Below, piece after piece: positions 1-12,665 of a stretch of DNA of 64,000 nt. A program made the position numbers and the translations under genes. Numbering within the stretch: the stretch's first letter is position 1; each line of letters begins with the position of its first letter. The notes under the pieces are model-generated. The model was not told where the DNA came from. It saw only the letters and a list, made by a program, of their open reading frames with translations, and ran no database searches. The stretch comes from Megalobrama amblycephala (lineage: Eukaryota > Chordata > Actinopteri > Cypriniformes > Xenocyprididae): NCBI RefSeq assembly GCF_018812025.1, contig NC_063050.1:12317037-12381036 (forward strand). Direction: 5' to 3'.

Positions 1-3000
1 CAACGTGGCTGAACGACAGGTTTGCGACAATATGGTTTCGGGAAACAGTAGGCCTAGGCTATTTGTTCAACGATGAATCGTACTATGGTAGTGAAGCAGC
101 AATTTAAATCGTTGTATGGGAAATGCACCCCTGATCAGCAACACAACACTTGTCAACATTATAATCCAAACTGAACAAATCACCTAGCATCATATAGCCT
201 ACAGGCTTTGACCATTATGAACATTAATACATGAATGGAGATTCTCACCTGTGTGTTGATGTCTTGTCGACGCACTACAGTCAAACTGAAAAGGTTTCAA
301 TTTGGTTTCACTTAATAGTTACCGCTGGTTATTTTACAGAAGTAGGGAAATTTCATGTGGTCTCCTTTTGCCTGCATTTTGGAGAACTTTGCACTACTTG
401 GCGTCTAAGATATTGGTAGCACAGGGTGCAAGCGTGCATTTGTATATTCCTGTTTCGAGTTAATGAGACTGTGTAAAAAAATTATAGCATTTACTGTCAC
501 ACGCTTCTATTTGACCTCAAGCTTTTTAAAATAGTGTCGTTTGATAACTTCACAACAATCTATCAATGCTGAAATAATAAACAGCTGCTTTGAAGGCAGC
601 AGGAAACCCTTTGCGGGCCCACTTAGGGCTGTTTTCTTTACAACAGTCAGAAAAAAACATTAAGAAGTCAAGGGTCAAGAGCCCAACTAAAGCAAGCACT
701 TATCTCCATTAAAGTGACTTCAAACTTTATTATTTTCAATAAAACAGCACTATGGCTTCCTGGAGGTTAAGTGAGGGCTGCCCAAGCAGGGCCAACGCTA
801 AGGGGCCAACGTTTTGCCAGTGAGCAAATTCTCAGGGGTCCTGCGCTGGCAGACCTAAGTGGGCCCGCAAAGGGCCAGTGCAGGCTCGATTCCCTCACCA
901 ACACAACTTGTCAACATAATAATCCAAACTAAATCATATAGAGTCATGTAAAAACTATGATCATTATGAACATTAATACATGAATGGAGATCCATACTCA
1001 CCTTTGCGAAAACGAGCTCCACCAAGTTTCACTTCACTCCCTGATGTTTATGCTGCCATCACGTGCTATCAGAAATGTGATAATTCCCACTTCTGAAGTC
1101 GTGATTATGAAACGGGAGAATGTTCATGTGCAATTTTTACCTAGAAGACTCGTATTTATGATAATTCCGAGAGCACGTAAAGGCAGCATTAAAGAATTAG
1201 TTCACTTTCAAATGAAAATTAGTCCAAGCTTTAACTCAAGGTGTATATGACTTTCTTGTTCCTGATGAACATACGTAACGGAGGCCGACTACTAGCTGGC
1301 TTCTGTTACACATAATAATCAAAGAAATATTAATAAATATCCTGACGCATCCGAGCTTTATAATGGCAGTGATAGGGTTCAATGAGTATGAGCTGAAGAA
1401 AAAGCTTCAATCCACATCCATCCATCATAAACATGTGCTCCACATGGCTCCGGGGGGTTAATAAAGGACTTCTGAAGTGAAGCCATACGTTTGTGTAAAA
1501 AAATATCCATATTAAAGCAAGTTCAAGTTAAGTCAAATATCGAGCTTCCATCAGACCACCTTCATGTTACGAAGAAAGTGTAAACTGGCATCGCATCAAT
1601 TACACTTTCTGCGTACGTTGAATATGGCTCGATATTTGACTTAATAACTTGTTTAAATATACACAAACACATCGTTTCGCTTCAGAAGGCCTTTATTCAC
1701 CCCTGGGAGCTGCATGGGGCACATATTTATGATGGATGAAAGCTTTTTCATCAGCTCATTGATCCCTATTACTGCCATTATAAAGCTCGGATGCGTCAGG
1801 ATATTTATTAATATTTCTTGATTATGTTCATCAGGAACAATAAAGTCATATACACCTAGGATGGCTTGAGGGTGAGTAAAGCTCGGGCTAATTTTCATGT
1901 GAAAGTGAACTAATCTTTTAATGGCAGGTTTGATGAACAAAAGTGGAAGTGAAAGTAGATTTGTTTCACTGAATGGTCACAGCTGACAATGACTAGTCAT
2001 TTATGCAGGAGTAAGGGGATTTCATGTAGCCTCCCTTTTGCCTTTGTTGGGTTCAGGGCATTTTGGACGCTTTCACTACAGAGTGTTTTTTCGGTTTCAC
2101 AGCTTGGTAAAAATTAGGCTATACAGACATGCTATGTGCGTCTGGTTTACTGGGTCTTCGTCAAAATGGGTAACACTTGAATTTCTCATCATATGAGGCC
2201 ATTATTGCATCTACATGAGTGAATCAGTGAATATGTTTGTTTTGAGTGATCATTTTGATTCTATGTGAGCACCAAAAATATATACAAATCGTTCCACCTA
2301 AAGCAAACCGGTTTTTCTTGTTAGTACTTTTTATTTCCATACATTTTCATTCAGACCAAATACACTTTTAATGAAGCAAAATTGCAGCTCAGATCACTTT
2401 AATCTCTCATTCAGTTTGCATATTTCAATTTTTTCGAGATGGAGGGAGCAGCTAAATTACATTCAGTTCAAGCAACAAACCCCTCAATTACCAAACCATA
2501 ACTTACAATTAAATTTGTAGAGAAAGAACGTTCGTACCCAGATAAACACAAACTCACTTGCAAACCGTCAACACATTCCCTGCATGACACAGCGCCCTCT
2601 GCTGGCCAGGGGTAAATAAGGCTCTCCAGTGCAAGACTCAAGTGTTCAGATTTCATTCTTATTAGTGTCAAATCATCAAACTGCCTGTTTGTATATACCA
2701 ATATGGTAGTTTACCAACTTAATCTAAAATATTAAGTTTAAACATTAAGTAAATCTGTGATAAATGTTTGTTGTTGTATGCTTAGTTCAAGTAAAACACT
2801 AAGATTAATCTATACATTTAGGACCAAACCGCAAAACTGAATTACTACAAGTAATTAGTGCAACTTATTCACTAAATGCCCCCTTTACCTTGACACAAAA
2901 AAACTACAAGCTCATTTGCTGGAATTACAGTAGCTCATCACAAATGATGCAGGATCTGTGTTGATGGTAAATTTTCCAAAAGAATTATTACAAACAGAGA

Positions 3001-3770
3001 TAAACAGAACAGAAATATGATGAAATCAGCACCAGTAGAGAAGTTTGACTCGTCTTTCACATCCCCATCAGTCAGTCATTTCTTGTTTTCTTTTCCTCTG
3101 ATGCTGCACATTTTGGTTATAAAAGTAAAACTTGGTTTATTTCTGTGACCCCTGACCCTAACTAACATCTGTCAATCAAAACCAGCAACACATCTATGCA
3201 GTGTCAAATACAGATTTGTGAAAATACAGAATTTGTACCTTTAAATCACAGTTGATAGATTGCATGCAACCTTCAAAACCGTTTTGTGTGTGCGCATTTG
3301 ATAAGGGAATAATTCACTCAAACATTATAGTCATAATTTACTCACCTTAACGAAACAATTCATATTTATCAAATGGAAAAGAGCTGCATGGACACATTAT
3401 GTGGAAAACAAAAGAAGATGTTTAGTATAAAATAGGTTTGGAACAACATGCAGGAGAGTAAATGATGAGATAATGTTCATGTTTGGGTGAATTATTCCTT
3501 TAAAACGTCTAATCACACTGCAATAGGACTATTTACGTACAACATTTAAAAAAAATAATAATCATATTTATTCACAATCTAAAAACATACCTATCCTGAT
3601 AGATAACATCTATAATCTAAATCTCACCCTGAAGAGATGAAGATGAGCATCCAGTCGTCTATTCCCAGAAGATCCAGTTTAGTGAGTCACCGCCTTCTCC
3701 CGGTTTGGCACTCGGGCAGTAATGAAGCCTTTCATTATGTTGGCATGTGACGTCATTTCATTTGCAGAAA
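1..3770. repeat. Non-coding block, copy A of a dispersed duplication
   Basis: No host gene is recognisable here. Several stretches recur in the same orientation at 47820-51185: about 107-230 matches 47850-47935, about 325-520 matches 48950-49150, and about 2280-3760 matches 49650-51185. They are near-identical with small indels, and intervening pieces differ between copies. Within copy A, a segment near 127-240 is repeated near 900-990. The block may be an old segmental duplication or a long unclassified transposon; its short ORFs show no family signature. Confidence 0.6.
1190..1940. repeat. Foldback (inverted-repeat) element
   Basis: Two arms of roughly 300 bp (about 1190-1500 and 1640-1940) are imperfect reverse complements around a centre near 1570. 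A related arm lies at 23770-24260, inside a C3 intron, with the same order of blocks. This marks a dispersed MITE-like family. The overlapping ORFs are by-products of the palindrome. Confidence 0.6.
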
Positions 3771-4042
3771 CGGACTGTCTTTAATTGTCTGACAGCCATT
3801 TAAATTTAGAAAGTAATATTTATATAATGCTTAAAATGTGATCATATTATTATTATAAAGTTATTTCATTAGAATTCACTTATCGTCACACACCTGTAGG
3901 TAATGTAGCCTCTGAACACAGCCTCTGAGTGTCGACTTTGAGCACTCAAAAATGACAAACGTTACCCAGAATGCATTGTTTTCTAAAGTATATTTCTGTT
4001 TAATGGAAAATAGTTTGTTACTGTTAGAATTTGGTCGTATTT

Positions 4043-6444
4043 TTACGGTTTTAAGGTAAACTCTTTTAAATATGTTGTGTAGTGTCCCCCTCCATTTCTC
4101 TCTACCAATTCATCAATCTTCTCCAGCAGTTCAGTAACCTGACCTCGATTTTGTCTGTCTTTATTGTTGAGTGAGTGATATCTGCCACCACAGTTGTCAA
4201 TCAGTGATTTTACATCTTTGTTTGTTCTGATATACTCATCTAGCGGTGGATATTTTAACCAAGACATCCAATCAATGCTAGTGAAGAGTATAACTGTGTG
4301 ATTTAAAGCATCTTGCTCAATGTTTTCCTGAAACCATTTCACTGTGTTCTGCATTGTGTTAGACAGTGTTGGGGGTAACGAGTTACAAAGTAACGGATTA
4401 CAGTAACGATATTACTTTTTTTGGGTAACGAAGTAAAGTAACGCATTACACTAATAATATTGGTAACTACACTACTTTACTAGACTATAGGAACGCGCTT
4501 TCCTTCGTTACCCAAGCCGTGTTTGCCTGTGTGTAAAGTTCTGTCGTGTGCCGTTGCCATAGAGATCGATTTGACGTAGCTGCTGGAGCTGGAAATGGAG
4601 ATGGAGACAGGGGGGTTTCAGCAGGCCCGGCGCCACGAGGGGGCAAAAGGGGGCATATTGCCCCCTCAGATCTGATTTGTGCCCCCTCAGTTTCAATTTG
4701 TCTCCTTTCACCCGATCGATTTTAACTTTTTTAACGTGTACGATAACACCGGTGTGATGAGAACGTTCAATACGCTAAATTCAAACCTGCTTTCCCGCTG
4801 CTGGCGCTGAGCCAGAGATTGACGCGCTCTGTGCTTTTCATATTTCACAACTAAGTTTTCAACCACATGTTTATTTGAGGTTTCAGAAGTTTGAATAAGG
4901 ACTAGGCTAAATATAATAAAGACATTTATAGTTTGTTAAATGCAGATTCCATACACTCATATGGAAGCTGCGATAATCCTTTAAATTATAATTTGACGAA
5001 GTTGTTTATTCATATCAGATACAATGCGTATGAAACAAAGTTTACTCTCTCATCCCAGTTCACCAGCCACTTACGTTTATTTCAGGAAAAACTGATGAAT
5101 TTATGTAATGTAAACAGATACAGATACCGACAGATAGGCTACTCTGTTTTATCAACTAACATGATCATTATAGGTGTTTAAACAAAACGCATTCACTTCC
5201 ACATATATGACAATCGAAAAATATCATATAATTCATGATATAGCCTAGTTAACAAGTGTGAATATTTTTAAAAGGAAAAACAAAATAAACGCGATACCTG
5301 TAGCTTGGCTGCATGACGCGTCGCCAGAATGAATGTAAATAATGTTCTAAAAAAACAGGGTTTCCCAAACGGGGGTTCGCAAGGGAATTGCAAGTTGATG
5401 ACAAGCAATTAATTAAATTATAATTAAATCATTACAAATCAAACAAATAGACTAAATAATATTCAAATAAAAAAATCTAAATTTGGTTAACAAAACTTAA
5501 TATTTTATTTCTTTATTTTGCATGTGACCATTCAGTTACAGAACTGAACGCGTCTGCTCAATTCAAAGAGGGCTGAACGAGAGTCGCACCTAACTTTGCC
5601 CATTTCGCCTCACCTTTGACTGAGCGCCTATTTAAGCGAGTTTGTCATTGATTGTATTGTTTTGTTGTTGTTGTTTTTTTAATAAGAATAATAATAAACT
5701 CATCATTAATGAACCCATCATTAAAATGCATTCACGGTCGTTCATAACCGTGCGTGTCCACTGGCGCGGTGCCGTTATGAATGCCCGTGCCGCCGTGAGC
5801 ATTATACTTTCACTTTTGAATTAGCGATTCAAAGCCTGTGTTTTGAAACTTGTGTGTTGACACCATTTTAAAATGACCCCACCATAGCCTTCTTTATTTC
5901 TGTTGTTTACGGTGAGGCATATTTTTTTGTGCAGACTGGGTTATTGTTCTTTCATATGGTTCAATATTTATACAATAAACTCTATGCAGAAAGATTAAGT
6001 GATGATAGGGCTATGATGTTTGTCCATGTATCTACACGGTAAATTAAGAAAAAGTAAAGTAAAGTAATAAGTAGTGAAGTTACTTTTCAAATGCAGTAAC
6101 TAGTAAAGTAATCTCATTACAATTTACAGAAGTAATTTACATTTTTTGAGTAACTACCCCAACACTGGTGTTAGAGTACCACAGGCTGATGACCAGCAGA
6201 AACACATGAGGACAAGGAGCAGACATGTAACGCTCGATTTCAGCCTTCAGTTGATCATTATGGAATGAGTCGTCAAGAAATCCTGGAGTGTCTATAATTG
6301 AGATGGTTCTCCCACACACATCTGCCTCTTTTGTCTTACAAATCTTAGTGGATAATTTGACAAAAGATGCTTTTCTGTCAAGGATGATGTTTCTTGTTGC
6401 AGTTTTTCCTGCTCCACTTTTGCCCAGCACTACAATCCGCAGAT
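4043..6444 (-). pseudogene. GIMAP/AIG1-family GTPase exon split by a transposon
   Basis: Minus-strand coding sequence in two pieces, 6444-6168 and 4363-4043, separated by a hAT-like insertion. The first piece follows an acceptor AG at 6445-6447. It carries a P-loop (GKSGAGKT) and a G3 motif (DTPGF), then runs to the hydrophobic strand FLLVIS. The second resumes in the same frame with the NTVKWFQEN helix, the VILFTS strand and the NNKD...QVTELLEKID segment usual before the end of the AIG1 domain, and stops at 4043. Apart from the insertion the frame is open. GIMAPs are GTPases of immune cells, often clustered in fish. The 'THGD' G4 position reads TSID, so nucleotide specificity may have been altered before the break. 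No 5' exon was identified upstream. Confidence 0.85.
4364..6167. mobile_element. hAT-like non-autonomous transposon in GIMAP exon
   Basis: The 1804-bp insert begins cagtgttggggg and ends ccccaacactg, so the terminal inverted repeat is about 11-12 bp. It is flanked by the perfect 8-bp direct repeat gtgttaga (4356-4363 and 6168-6175). An 8-bp target duplication is characteristic of hAT transposons. Both ends carry 'gtaac/aagtaa' repeats resembling those of the element at 21696-23155. No transposase ORF is visible inside, so it is probably mobilised in trans. Confidence 0.85.
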
Positions 6445-7141
6445 CTGATAAAGTGAGAGAGGGATTTTGAAAATAATTTAAATATTGAATGCTACTTTGA
6501 TTATTTCCCAGTCAACAATTTGATCTCACATTGATCTCATTATGAGCTCCCAGGATACTCATGATGTGGTCACAATGTGAGGTCACAGCTAGAAGTGTAA
6601 CCTCACAGCGCCCTCACTGTGTGCTCAGACTGTGAGCTTACACACTGTTGTTAGTCTTACTTAAAAACCATGCAAAATGAATGCCATAAAAAACTAAGTG
6701 AAATAGGACTGTCCTAGAAATAGGACAAATGCTTAGTTAGTATAGCTCACCTAAACAAGATTTCTAGTAACAAAAAAGGAACTGTAGAGAGTAATTGATC
6801 ATTTACTTTAAATAAAATGTAATTGTTATAATTGTTGTGTTTTTCATGCTGAATGTTGAAGTCTGTGTGTGACTCAAGCATGATCAATTGCAAGATATTG
6901 TCACAAATATACATTGAAAGTTACAGAAAGTTTATGAACCCCTTACAGAATCTGTGAAAATGTGAATATTTTTTTACAAAATAAGAGTGATCATACAATA
7001 TACATGTTATTTTTTATTTTGTCCTGAGTAAAATATTCAAAAAAATGTTTACATGGTCCACAAGACCAAAAAGTAGCTGAATTTATAAAAACAACCTGCT
7101 CAAAAGTTTGTGAAGCCTTGATTCTTAATACTATGTGGTTA
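6445..7141. other. AT-rich non-coding interval
   Basis: Between the GIMAP exon and the gypsy element I see no coding signature, RNA gene or clear repeat boundary. It may be the intron upstream of the GIMAP exon. Confidence 0.4.
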
Positions 7142-7146
7142 CCTGG

Positions 7147-7514
7147 TGTCACAGACACACCAGGCTCTGCACCCAGCCAATCACGTCGCACTCCCTCACC
7201 AGAGTACTGATCACACGCACCTGACACTCATCACCAGTCCAATCAGCAGCACTATAAAAGACACTCACAGTCACTCAGTCATTGTCCGATCTCGTTAACA
7301 CATACTAACCTGAATGCTTACCTTACAGACTCCTTACATGTCTCCAGTGTGTCTCCAGTGTGTCTCCAGTGTGTCTCCAGTGTGTCTCCAGTGTGTCTCC
7401 AGTGTGTCTCCAGTGTGTCTCCAGTGTGTCTCCTAGATCCTCTGTGTTCTCCAGTCCTCCGTGAGTGTCTCTGTACAGCGTCTGCTCCATGTCTCCCTGG
7501 CTTCATTGAATCTG
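7147..7514 (+). repeat. 5' LTR of gypsy element, 3'-truncated, minisatellite-expanded
   Basis: It aligns with the 3' LTR through the 'gtctccag' region and 'cttcattgaatctg' near 7501-7514. It then passes straight into gag sequence, so the LTR end, primer-binding site and 5' gag are deleted. An 11-bp unit (tgtctccagtg) is repeated about nine times at 7338-7435. It occurs only about once in the 3' LTR and once in the solo LTR. Confidence 0.8.
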
Positions 7515-10500
7515 CAACCGCACCTGTTCCCTGACGAGAAAGCGAAGGTCTCTTTTATGATTCAGCAACTGGATGGTAAAGCACTCCGCTGGGCGGAACC
7601 CCTCTGGACTCAGAACAGTCCCGTCGTGCAGTCACTTTCAAGCTTTATAAGTCACTTCAAGGAAGTGTTTGGTAAACCCTCATGGGACTCGTCCATAGGT
7701 GAGAGACTGTGTAATCTAAAGCAAGGTGCCTTATCTGTCTCTGATTATGCTTTACAGTTCAGAACCATAGCGGCAGCGAGTGGTTGGAACGAGCAAGCCC
7801 TCATCTCCAGATATCGTCAAGGTTTGGATCCATGTGTGCGGTTGCATCTCGCTGCATACGAGGATACCATCGGGCTCGAAAAGTTCATCTGACTCTCAAT
7901 AAGATTCGCCACTCGTATGCAGCTGTGCATAGAAGAGCACCAAAGCCAGCGACTATTTCCATCCTTCCTCCGCCAGCCCAAATCCGTCAGCTCCCCAGAA
8001 CCAGCCAGCCTCGAGATGCAGATCGACAAATCACGTCTTTCACCAGCTGAGCGACAGATGAGGCTGACCCAGGGTCTCTGATTATATTGTGGCCATCCTG
8101 GGCATTTCAGAGCTGAATGCCCCACTCGTCCAGTGCGATCTATGGTGAGTGTCATCCTTCCTATGTTAAATCATCAGAATTCACTCACAATTATCGCCAA
8201 CCTTACTGCTGCTGATGTTTGTATTCCAGTCAATGCCTTCATCGACTCTGGGTCAGCTGGAAATTTCATCTCCGGAGCCCTCTGTCGCCAGCTCAACCTC
8301 AAGACCATCAGTTTGCCGAAAGTCTACCAGATCCATGGAGTAACTGGTCATCCTCTCCATCAAGTACGTCACATGGTGGGCCCTCTACGTCTACAGATAG
8401 GCGTTCTCCATCAAGAGGAAATTCATCTGCTGGTTCTGGAGGATTCTACATCTGACGTGATTCTGGGGCGCCCATGGTTGGAGAAGCACAATCCCATCAT
8501 CTCCTGGTGGACAGGAGACATCCTGAAGTGGGGTAATGAATGTTTTCTGGGATGCTTTCCGGTACTACAAGTTCCAAGTAAGTTTCCCAGTCCTGTCCAA
8601 AGGATTCCTAGCTCTAAGAAGATTCATGTCTGTGTTACGTCCATTGAGAGTCCATTGGAAAAGAGATCCATCGACATACCTGACTGTTACTCCCACTTCA
8701 GTGACATTTTCTGTCCAAAGATGGCCTCCAAGCTGCCTCCCCATCGGCCATGGGACTGTGCCATAGACCTTATCCCCGGTGAGCCAGTGCCCAGAGGAAA
8801 GATCTATTCCTTGTCCATCCCGGAGGAGAAGGCCATGGAGGAATACATCACTGAGGCGTTATCTCAAGGCTACATCTGCCCATCTACTTCCCCTGCTGCA
8901 TCCAGTTTTTTCTTCGTTGCCAAGAAGGACGGAGGCTTGCGGCCCTGCATAGATTACAGAGCACTTAACAACTGAACAGTCAAGTTCAGATATCCACTTC
9001 CTCTCGTCCCATCTGCACTGGAACATCTCCGTGGCGCCACTGTGTTCACCAAGCTGGACCTCCGCAGTGCATACAACCTCATCCGGATACGTGAGGGGGA
9101 CGAATGGAAGACGACTTTTGTGACCCCTACTGGACACTACAAGTACTGTGTTATGCCGTACGGACTCGTCAACGCCCCCTCCGTATTCCAGGATTTCATG
9201 CACGAGGTGCTCCGGGAGTTCCTGCACAGGTTTGTGATTGTCTACATCGATGATATTCTCATCTACTCCCGGAGCCTGGCCGAACATCGCCATCACGTTG
9301 CGGAGGTCCTCCAATGCCTGATGGCATTCCACCTGTTCCTGAAAGCAGAAAAGTGCACTTTCCATCAGCCCTCAGTGCAGTTCTTGGGGTATAACAGAAG
9401 AAAGCCTTCGAGGACCTCAAGACTGCCTTTACGACTGCTGCCCTCCTTGTACATCCAGATCTAGAACTTCCCTTCGTGGTCGAGGTCGATGCGTCCACCA
9501 CAGGAGTGGGAACGGTCCTGTCCCAGCAGCAGGGGAAACCAAGTAGACTCCATCCATGTGCCTTCTTCTCCCGCAAACTCAACCCGGCGGAGGTGAATTA
9601 TGACATCGGCAACCAGGAGCTACTTGCCATCAAGCTCGCCCTGGAGGAGTGGAGGCATTGGCTCGAAGGAGCCCGACATCCCTTTCTGGTGTTAACCGAT
9701 CATAAGAATCTGGAGTACCTGCGTGAGGCTAAGAGATTAAATCCACGTCAAGCAAGATGGGCATTGTTCTTTACACGATTCAACTTCACCATTTCCTATC
9801 GTCCTGGTTCCAAGAATGTCAAAGCCGATGCTCTATCACGTATCCACAGTCCCGAGGAAGGTCCTGAAGATCCTGAGTTCATTCTTCCAGAAAGCCTCAT
9901 TGTCAGCCCCATAACCTGGTCCGAAGAAATGCTACCCGAGTCCAATGCCTCCACCAACACTCCGTCGGGTTGCCCCCCAGGTTTGCAATACAATCCACGG
10001 ACACTGCTAAAACAGCACTTCTGGTGGCCCAGCATGGCAGCAGATGTCAGAAGGTACGTTAAGGGGTGCAGGGAATGTGCCATGTCCAAGAGCCCCCGAC
10101 ATCTTCCCTCCGGAAAGCTAACACCTCTGCCTGTTCCAACCCGCCCGTGGTCACATCTAGGAGTGGATTTCATCACAGATCTCCCGGTTTCAGATGGACA
10201 TACCTACATAATGGTTGTAGTGGACAGATTCTCCAAGTCATGTCGATTGATTCCACTCCCAGGACTTCCTACAGCTCTGGCCACAGCTGAACTCCTTTTC
10301 AACCATGTGTTCAGATACTTCGGATTACCTGAGGATATTGTGTCTGACCGAGGTCCACAATTCACCTCTCACGTCTGGAAAGCATTCTTCAGGCTCCTAG
10401 ATGTGACCATCAGCCTCTCGTCTGGTTACCATCCTCAGGCGAACGGGTAGACGGAGCGGAAGATACAGGAGATTGGCCGTTTCCTGCGTACCTTCTGTCA

Positions 10501-10747
10501 TGGCCACCAGAACTACTGGAACCAGTTCCTGGGCTGGGCCGAGTACACCCAGAACTCCCTCCGTCAACCCACCACTGGTCTCACCCCTTTCCAGTGCGTG
10601 CTCAGCTATCAGCCCCCACTGTTCCCCTGGGATGGGGAACCATCAGATGTCCCGGCAGTGGATTACTGGTTCCGGGAGAGCAAGAGGGTCTGGGACTCAG
10701 CACACCTCCAACTCCAGCAGGCCCTCAGGAGACGCAGGTTAACAGTG
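7515..10747 (+). pseudogene. Gypsy gag-pol remnant
   Basis: Gag capsid-like sequence (about 7515-7892) is followed by a frame change and a degenerate zinc knuckle near 8085-8115 that has a stop just before its first Cys. Protease has the DSG triad near 8244. Reverse transcriptase contains [16 protein letters not shown], the YIDD active site near 9243-9254 and FLGY, interrupted by a stop at 8973-8975 and an apparent deletion after about 9390. RNase H follows ([15 protein letters not shown]). Integrase has the zinc-binding region and a core with GVDFITDLP and SDRGPQFTS, then a stop at 10448-10450 within YHPQANG. It cannot encode a full polyprotein. Confidence 0.9.
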
Positions 10748-11164
10748 GATCTTCACAGACACACCAGGTGCTCACAGTCACTCAGTCATTGTCCGGTCTT
10801 GTTAACGCATACTAGCCTGAATGCTTACCTTACGGACTTCTTACCTGTCTCCAGTGTGTCTCCTAGATCCTCTGTGTTCTCCAGTCCTCTGTGAGTGTCT
10901 CTGTACAGCGTCTGCTCCACGTCTCCCTGCCTTCATTGAATCTGGTGTGAAGAACAAGTCAAGTAACTCTGTCTTGATATATACTCTGTCTGGAAACCTC
11001 CTCTGCTCCACGCCTCTCTGCCTTCAACGAACCTGGTGTGAAGATCAAGTCAAGTATTACTGTCTTGATATATATTCAGTCTGTTTAACTCACCTTCTCA
11101 CTGCTCTGGTTGTCTCAAACATCGTAAATTGTACCTGTGTCTCCGACTTCCTCTGTATGTAACA
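10747..11164 (+). repeat. 3' LTR of gypsy element
   Basis: Matches the 5' LTR after a deletion of roughly 95 bp just inside its left end. It retains the 'cactcagtcattgtcc' and 'agatcctctgtgttctcc' blocks and reaches the terminal GTAACA. The first bases differ from the 5' LTR start, so the left boundary is approximate. Confidence 0.75.
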
Positions 11165-11169
11165 CCTGG

Positions 11170-12523
11170 ATGATCTACTGAATGACTGGATGTTTTTTTT
11201 TTTTTTTTTTTGTGATGGTTGTTCACGAGTCCATTGTTTGTCCTGAACAGTTATAAACTGCCTTATATTCTTAAAAAAAAAAAAAACCAAAAAACCCCAA
11301 AACAATTCAGGTCCCAAAATTCTTCGGTTTTCCAGCATCTTTTGTATATTTGATCTCTTTCCAGCAGTGACTGTATGATTTTGAGATCCATCTTTTCACA
11401 CTGAGGACAACTGAGGAACTCAAACACAACTATTAAAAAAGGTTAAAACAGGATGAAGATGTCCAAATTTTTCTTATTTTGTTAAATATCCCCCCCACCC
11501 ACACTGTTAAAAATAAATGTAAATTTACAGGTAATGGTCTGTATTTATTTTTTATTTTTTTTACAGATTTTTCCCATTTTGTCATTATACACTGAAATGC
11601 CTGTTGTTTTACTGATATTTGCTGTAAATTTTTTTTTTTTTAAATTTACAGGGAATTGCATGTATTTTAGTATTACATTAAATTTCTGTTTTTTAAAAGA
11701 AATGTTCTGTATTTTCACAGAATAATGTGTAATTTTACATAAAATTGATTAATATTTTACAGATTTTTTCTGTATTTTGAATATTCTGTAAAATCACAGA
11801 AAATAATGTGTAAATGTGTAAATCACGCTGTAAAATAATGTGGAAAAACATTTTTTTTATTGGACTTAATCACTACTCTGACTGTTCCGCTTGTCAAAGT
11901 AGTTCTGCTGCGTTCAATTCCGTAACAAATTTCTTTTCATAAAATCATCTCGTAATATAATATAATCATACATTCTTTGTTGAAATACACGGACATTTCA
12001 ACAATGTAGAGTTTAAATATCGAAATGAAGGAATTCCCGCTCGGCGCAAGGATACAGTCTCTTCAAAGCACACGGTGGAGCAGCGGAGCTGACTGGAGTC
12101 ACTCGACCGTTAGGATTGCTGCTGTTCGTGGACGTGAAGCAAAAATAAGCAGGTAAAATACACATTTTCTAAACTTCTCTCTATTATTATATGTTCACTC
12201 AAAAAAATATTTCAGTCTAAATTTAAGTTTTATGTAATTGAATTACATTCAAATTTTCCATCCATTTACCATTTATCCATTTTATCCATTCTGTACCCCT
12301 ATTTCTTTTTATCAGAAATGTCCTTACATAAACAATGGATTTGTAATTCACAAAATAAATTCGAGGAAGGCACTGTATATCACACCATGATTTTATTTAG
12401 TCACAGTCAAACATTTTCCAATTTTATTCACTTTATTATGAAATTACACATTTTGGCCAAAATCATTTTGTTTAGACTTAAACAGAAGCTGATTTTGCAA
12501 ACAAACAAAACACTTGTTATACA
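11170..12523. other. AT-rich non-coding interval with 'tttacag' repeats and a promoter-like module
   Basis: 11500-11860 is rich in degenerate 'gtaaatttacag'-type repeats and T tracts. About 11860-12165 is one member of an inverted pair with 16345-16680: it has a GC-rich 'ggaattcccgc' box and ends with 'aagcag|gtaaaa', a good splice donor context. No coding sequence is supported. Confidence 0.45.
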
Positions 12524-12665
12524 TTAATTAATGCATCCTACTTGACCAAGTGTATTCTTGAGTTTAGAGATGCCGATGTACTGCTCCCTGTATTCTGGAG
12601 TTTGGCTTTCCTCTCTTGTGGGCCAGTATTCAACCCAGGTCTGCTCTCCAAAGATATACTGCAGA
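12524..12665 (-). pseudogene. c3-like: C3-like terminal exon 14
   Basis: 142 nt from acceptor tttag: LQYIFGEQTWVEYWPTREE, ending QVGCIN-stop (TAA at 12524-12526), matching C3 LSYIIGKDTWVEHWPEEDE...FGCPN. The two Cys in human DECQ...KQCQ read Ser and Tyr. It lies 10.5 kb from exon 13 because of transposon insertions. A second AG seven bases further in would give the wrong frame, which fixes the acceptor. Confidence 0.85.

Larger units (their letters stand above)
7147..11164 (+). mobile_element. Ty3/gypsy LTR retrotransposon, defective
   Basis: The element starts TGTCACAG and ends GTAACA, with the 5-bp target duplication cctgg on both sides (7142-7146 and 11165-11169). The order LTR, gag, protease, reverse transcriptase, RNase H, integrase, LTR is that of Ty3/gypsy. 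At 4018 bp it is shorter than intact fish gypsy elements because of internal deletions, and several stops and frameshifts interrupt it. A solo LTR of the same family lies on the minus strand at 34514-34968. Confidence 0.92.

Noticed and set aside
4508..5181. ORFs between the two GIMAP pieces
   Set aside because: They lie in the non-autonomous hAT-like insert and show no transposase motif.
7338..7435. Regular short repeats resembling a CRISPR array
   Set aside because: The 11-bp units are contiguous without unique spacers and lie in a retrotransposon LTR of an animal genome.
12658..12665. Alternative acceptor (ctgcag) for the C3 terminal exon
   Set aside because: It shifts the frame away from the YIFGEQTW homology; the upstream tttag keeps phase and matches the C3 sequence.
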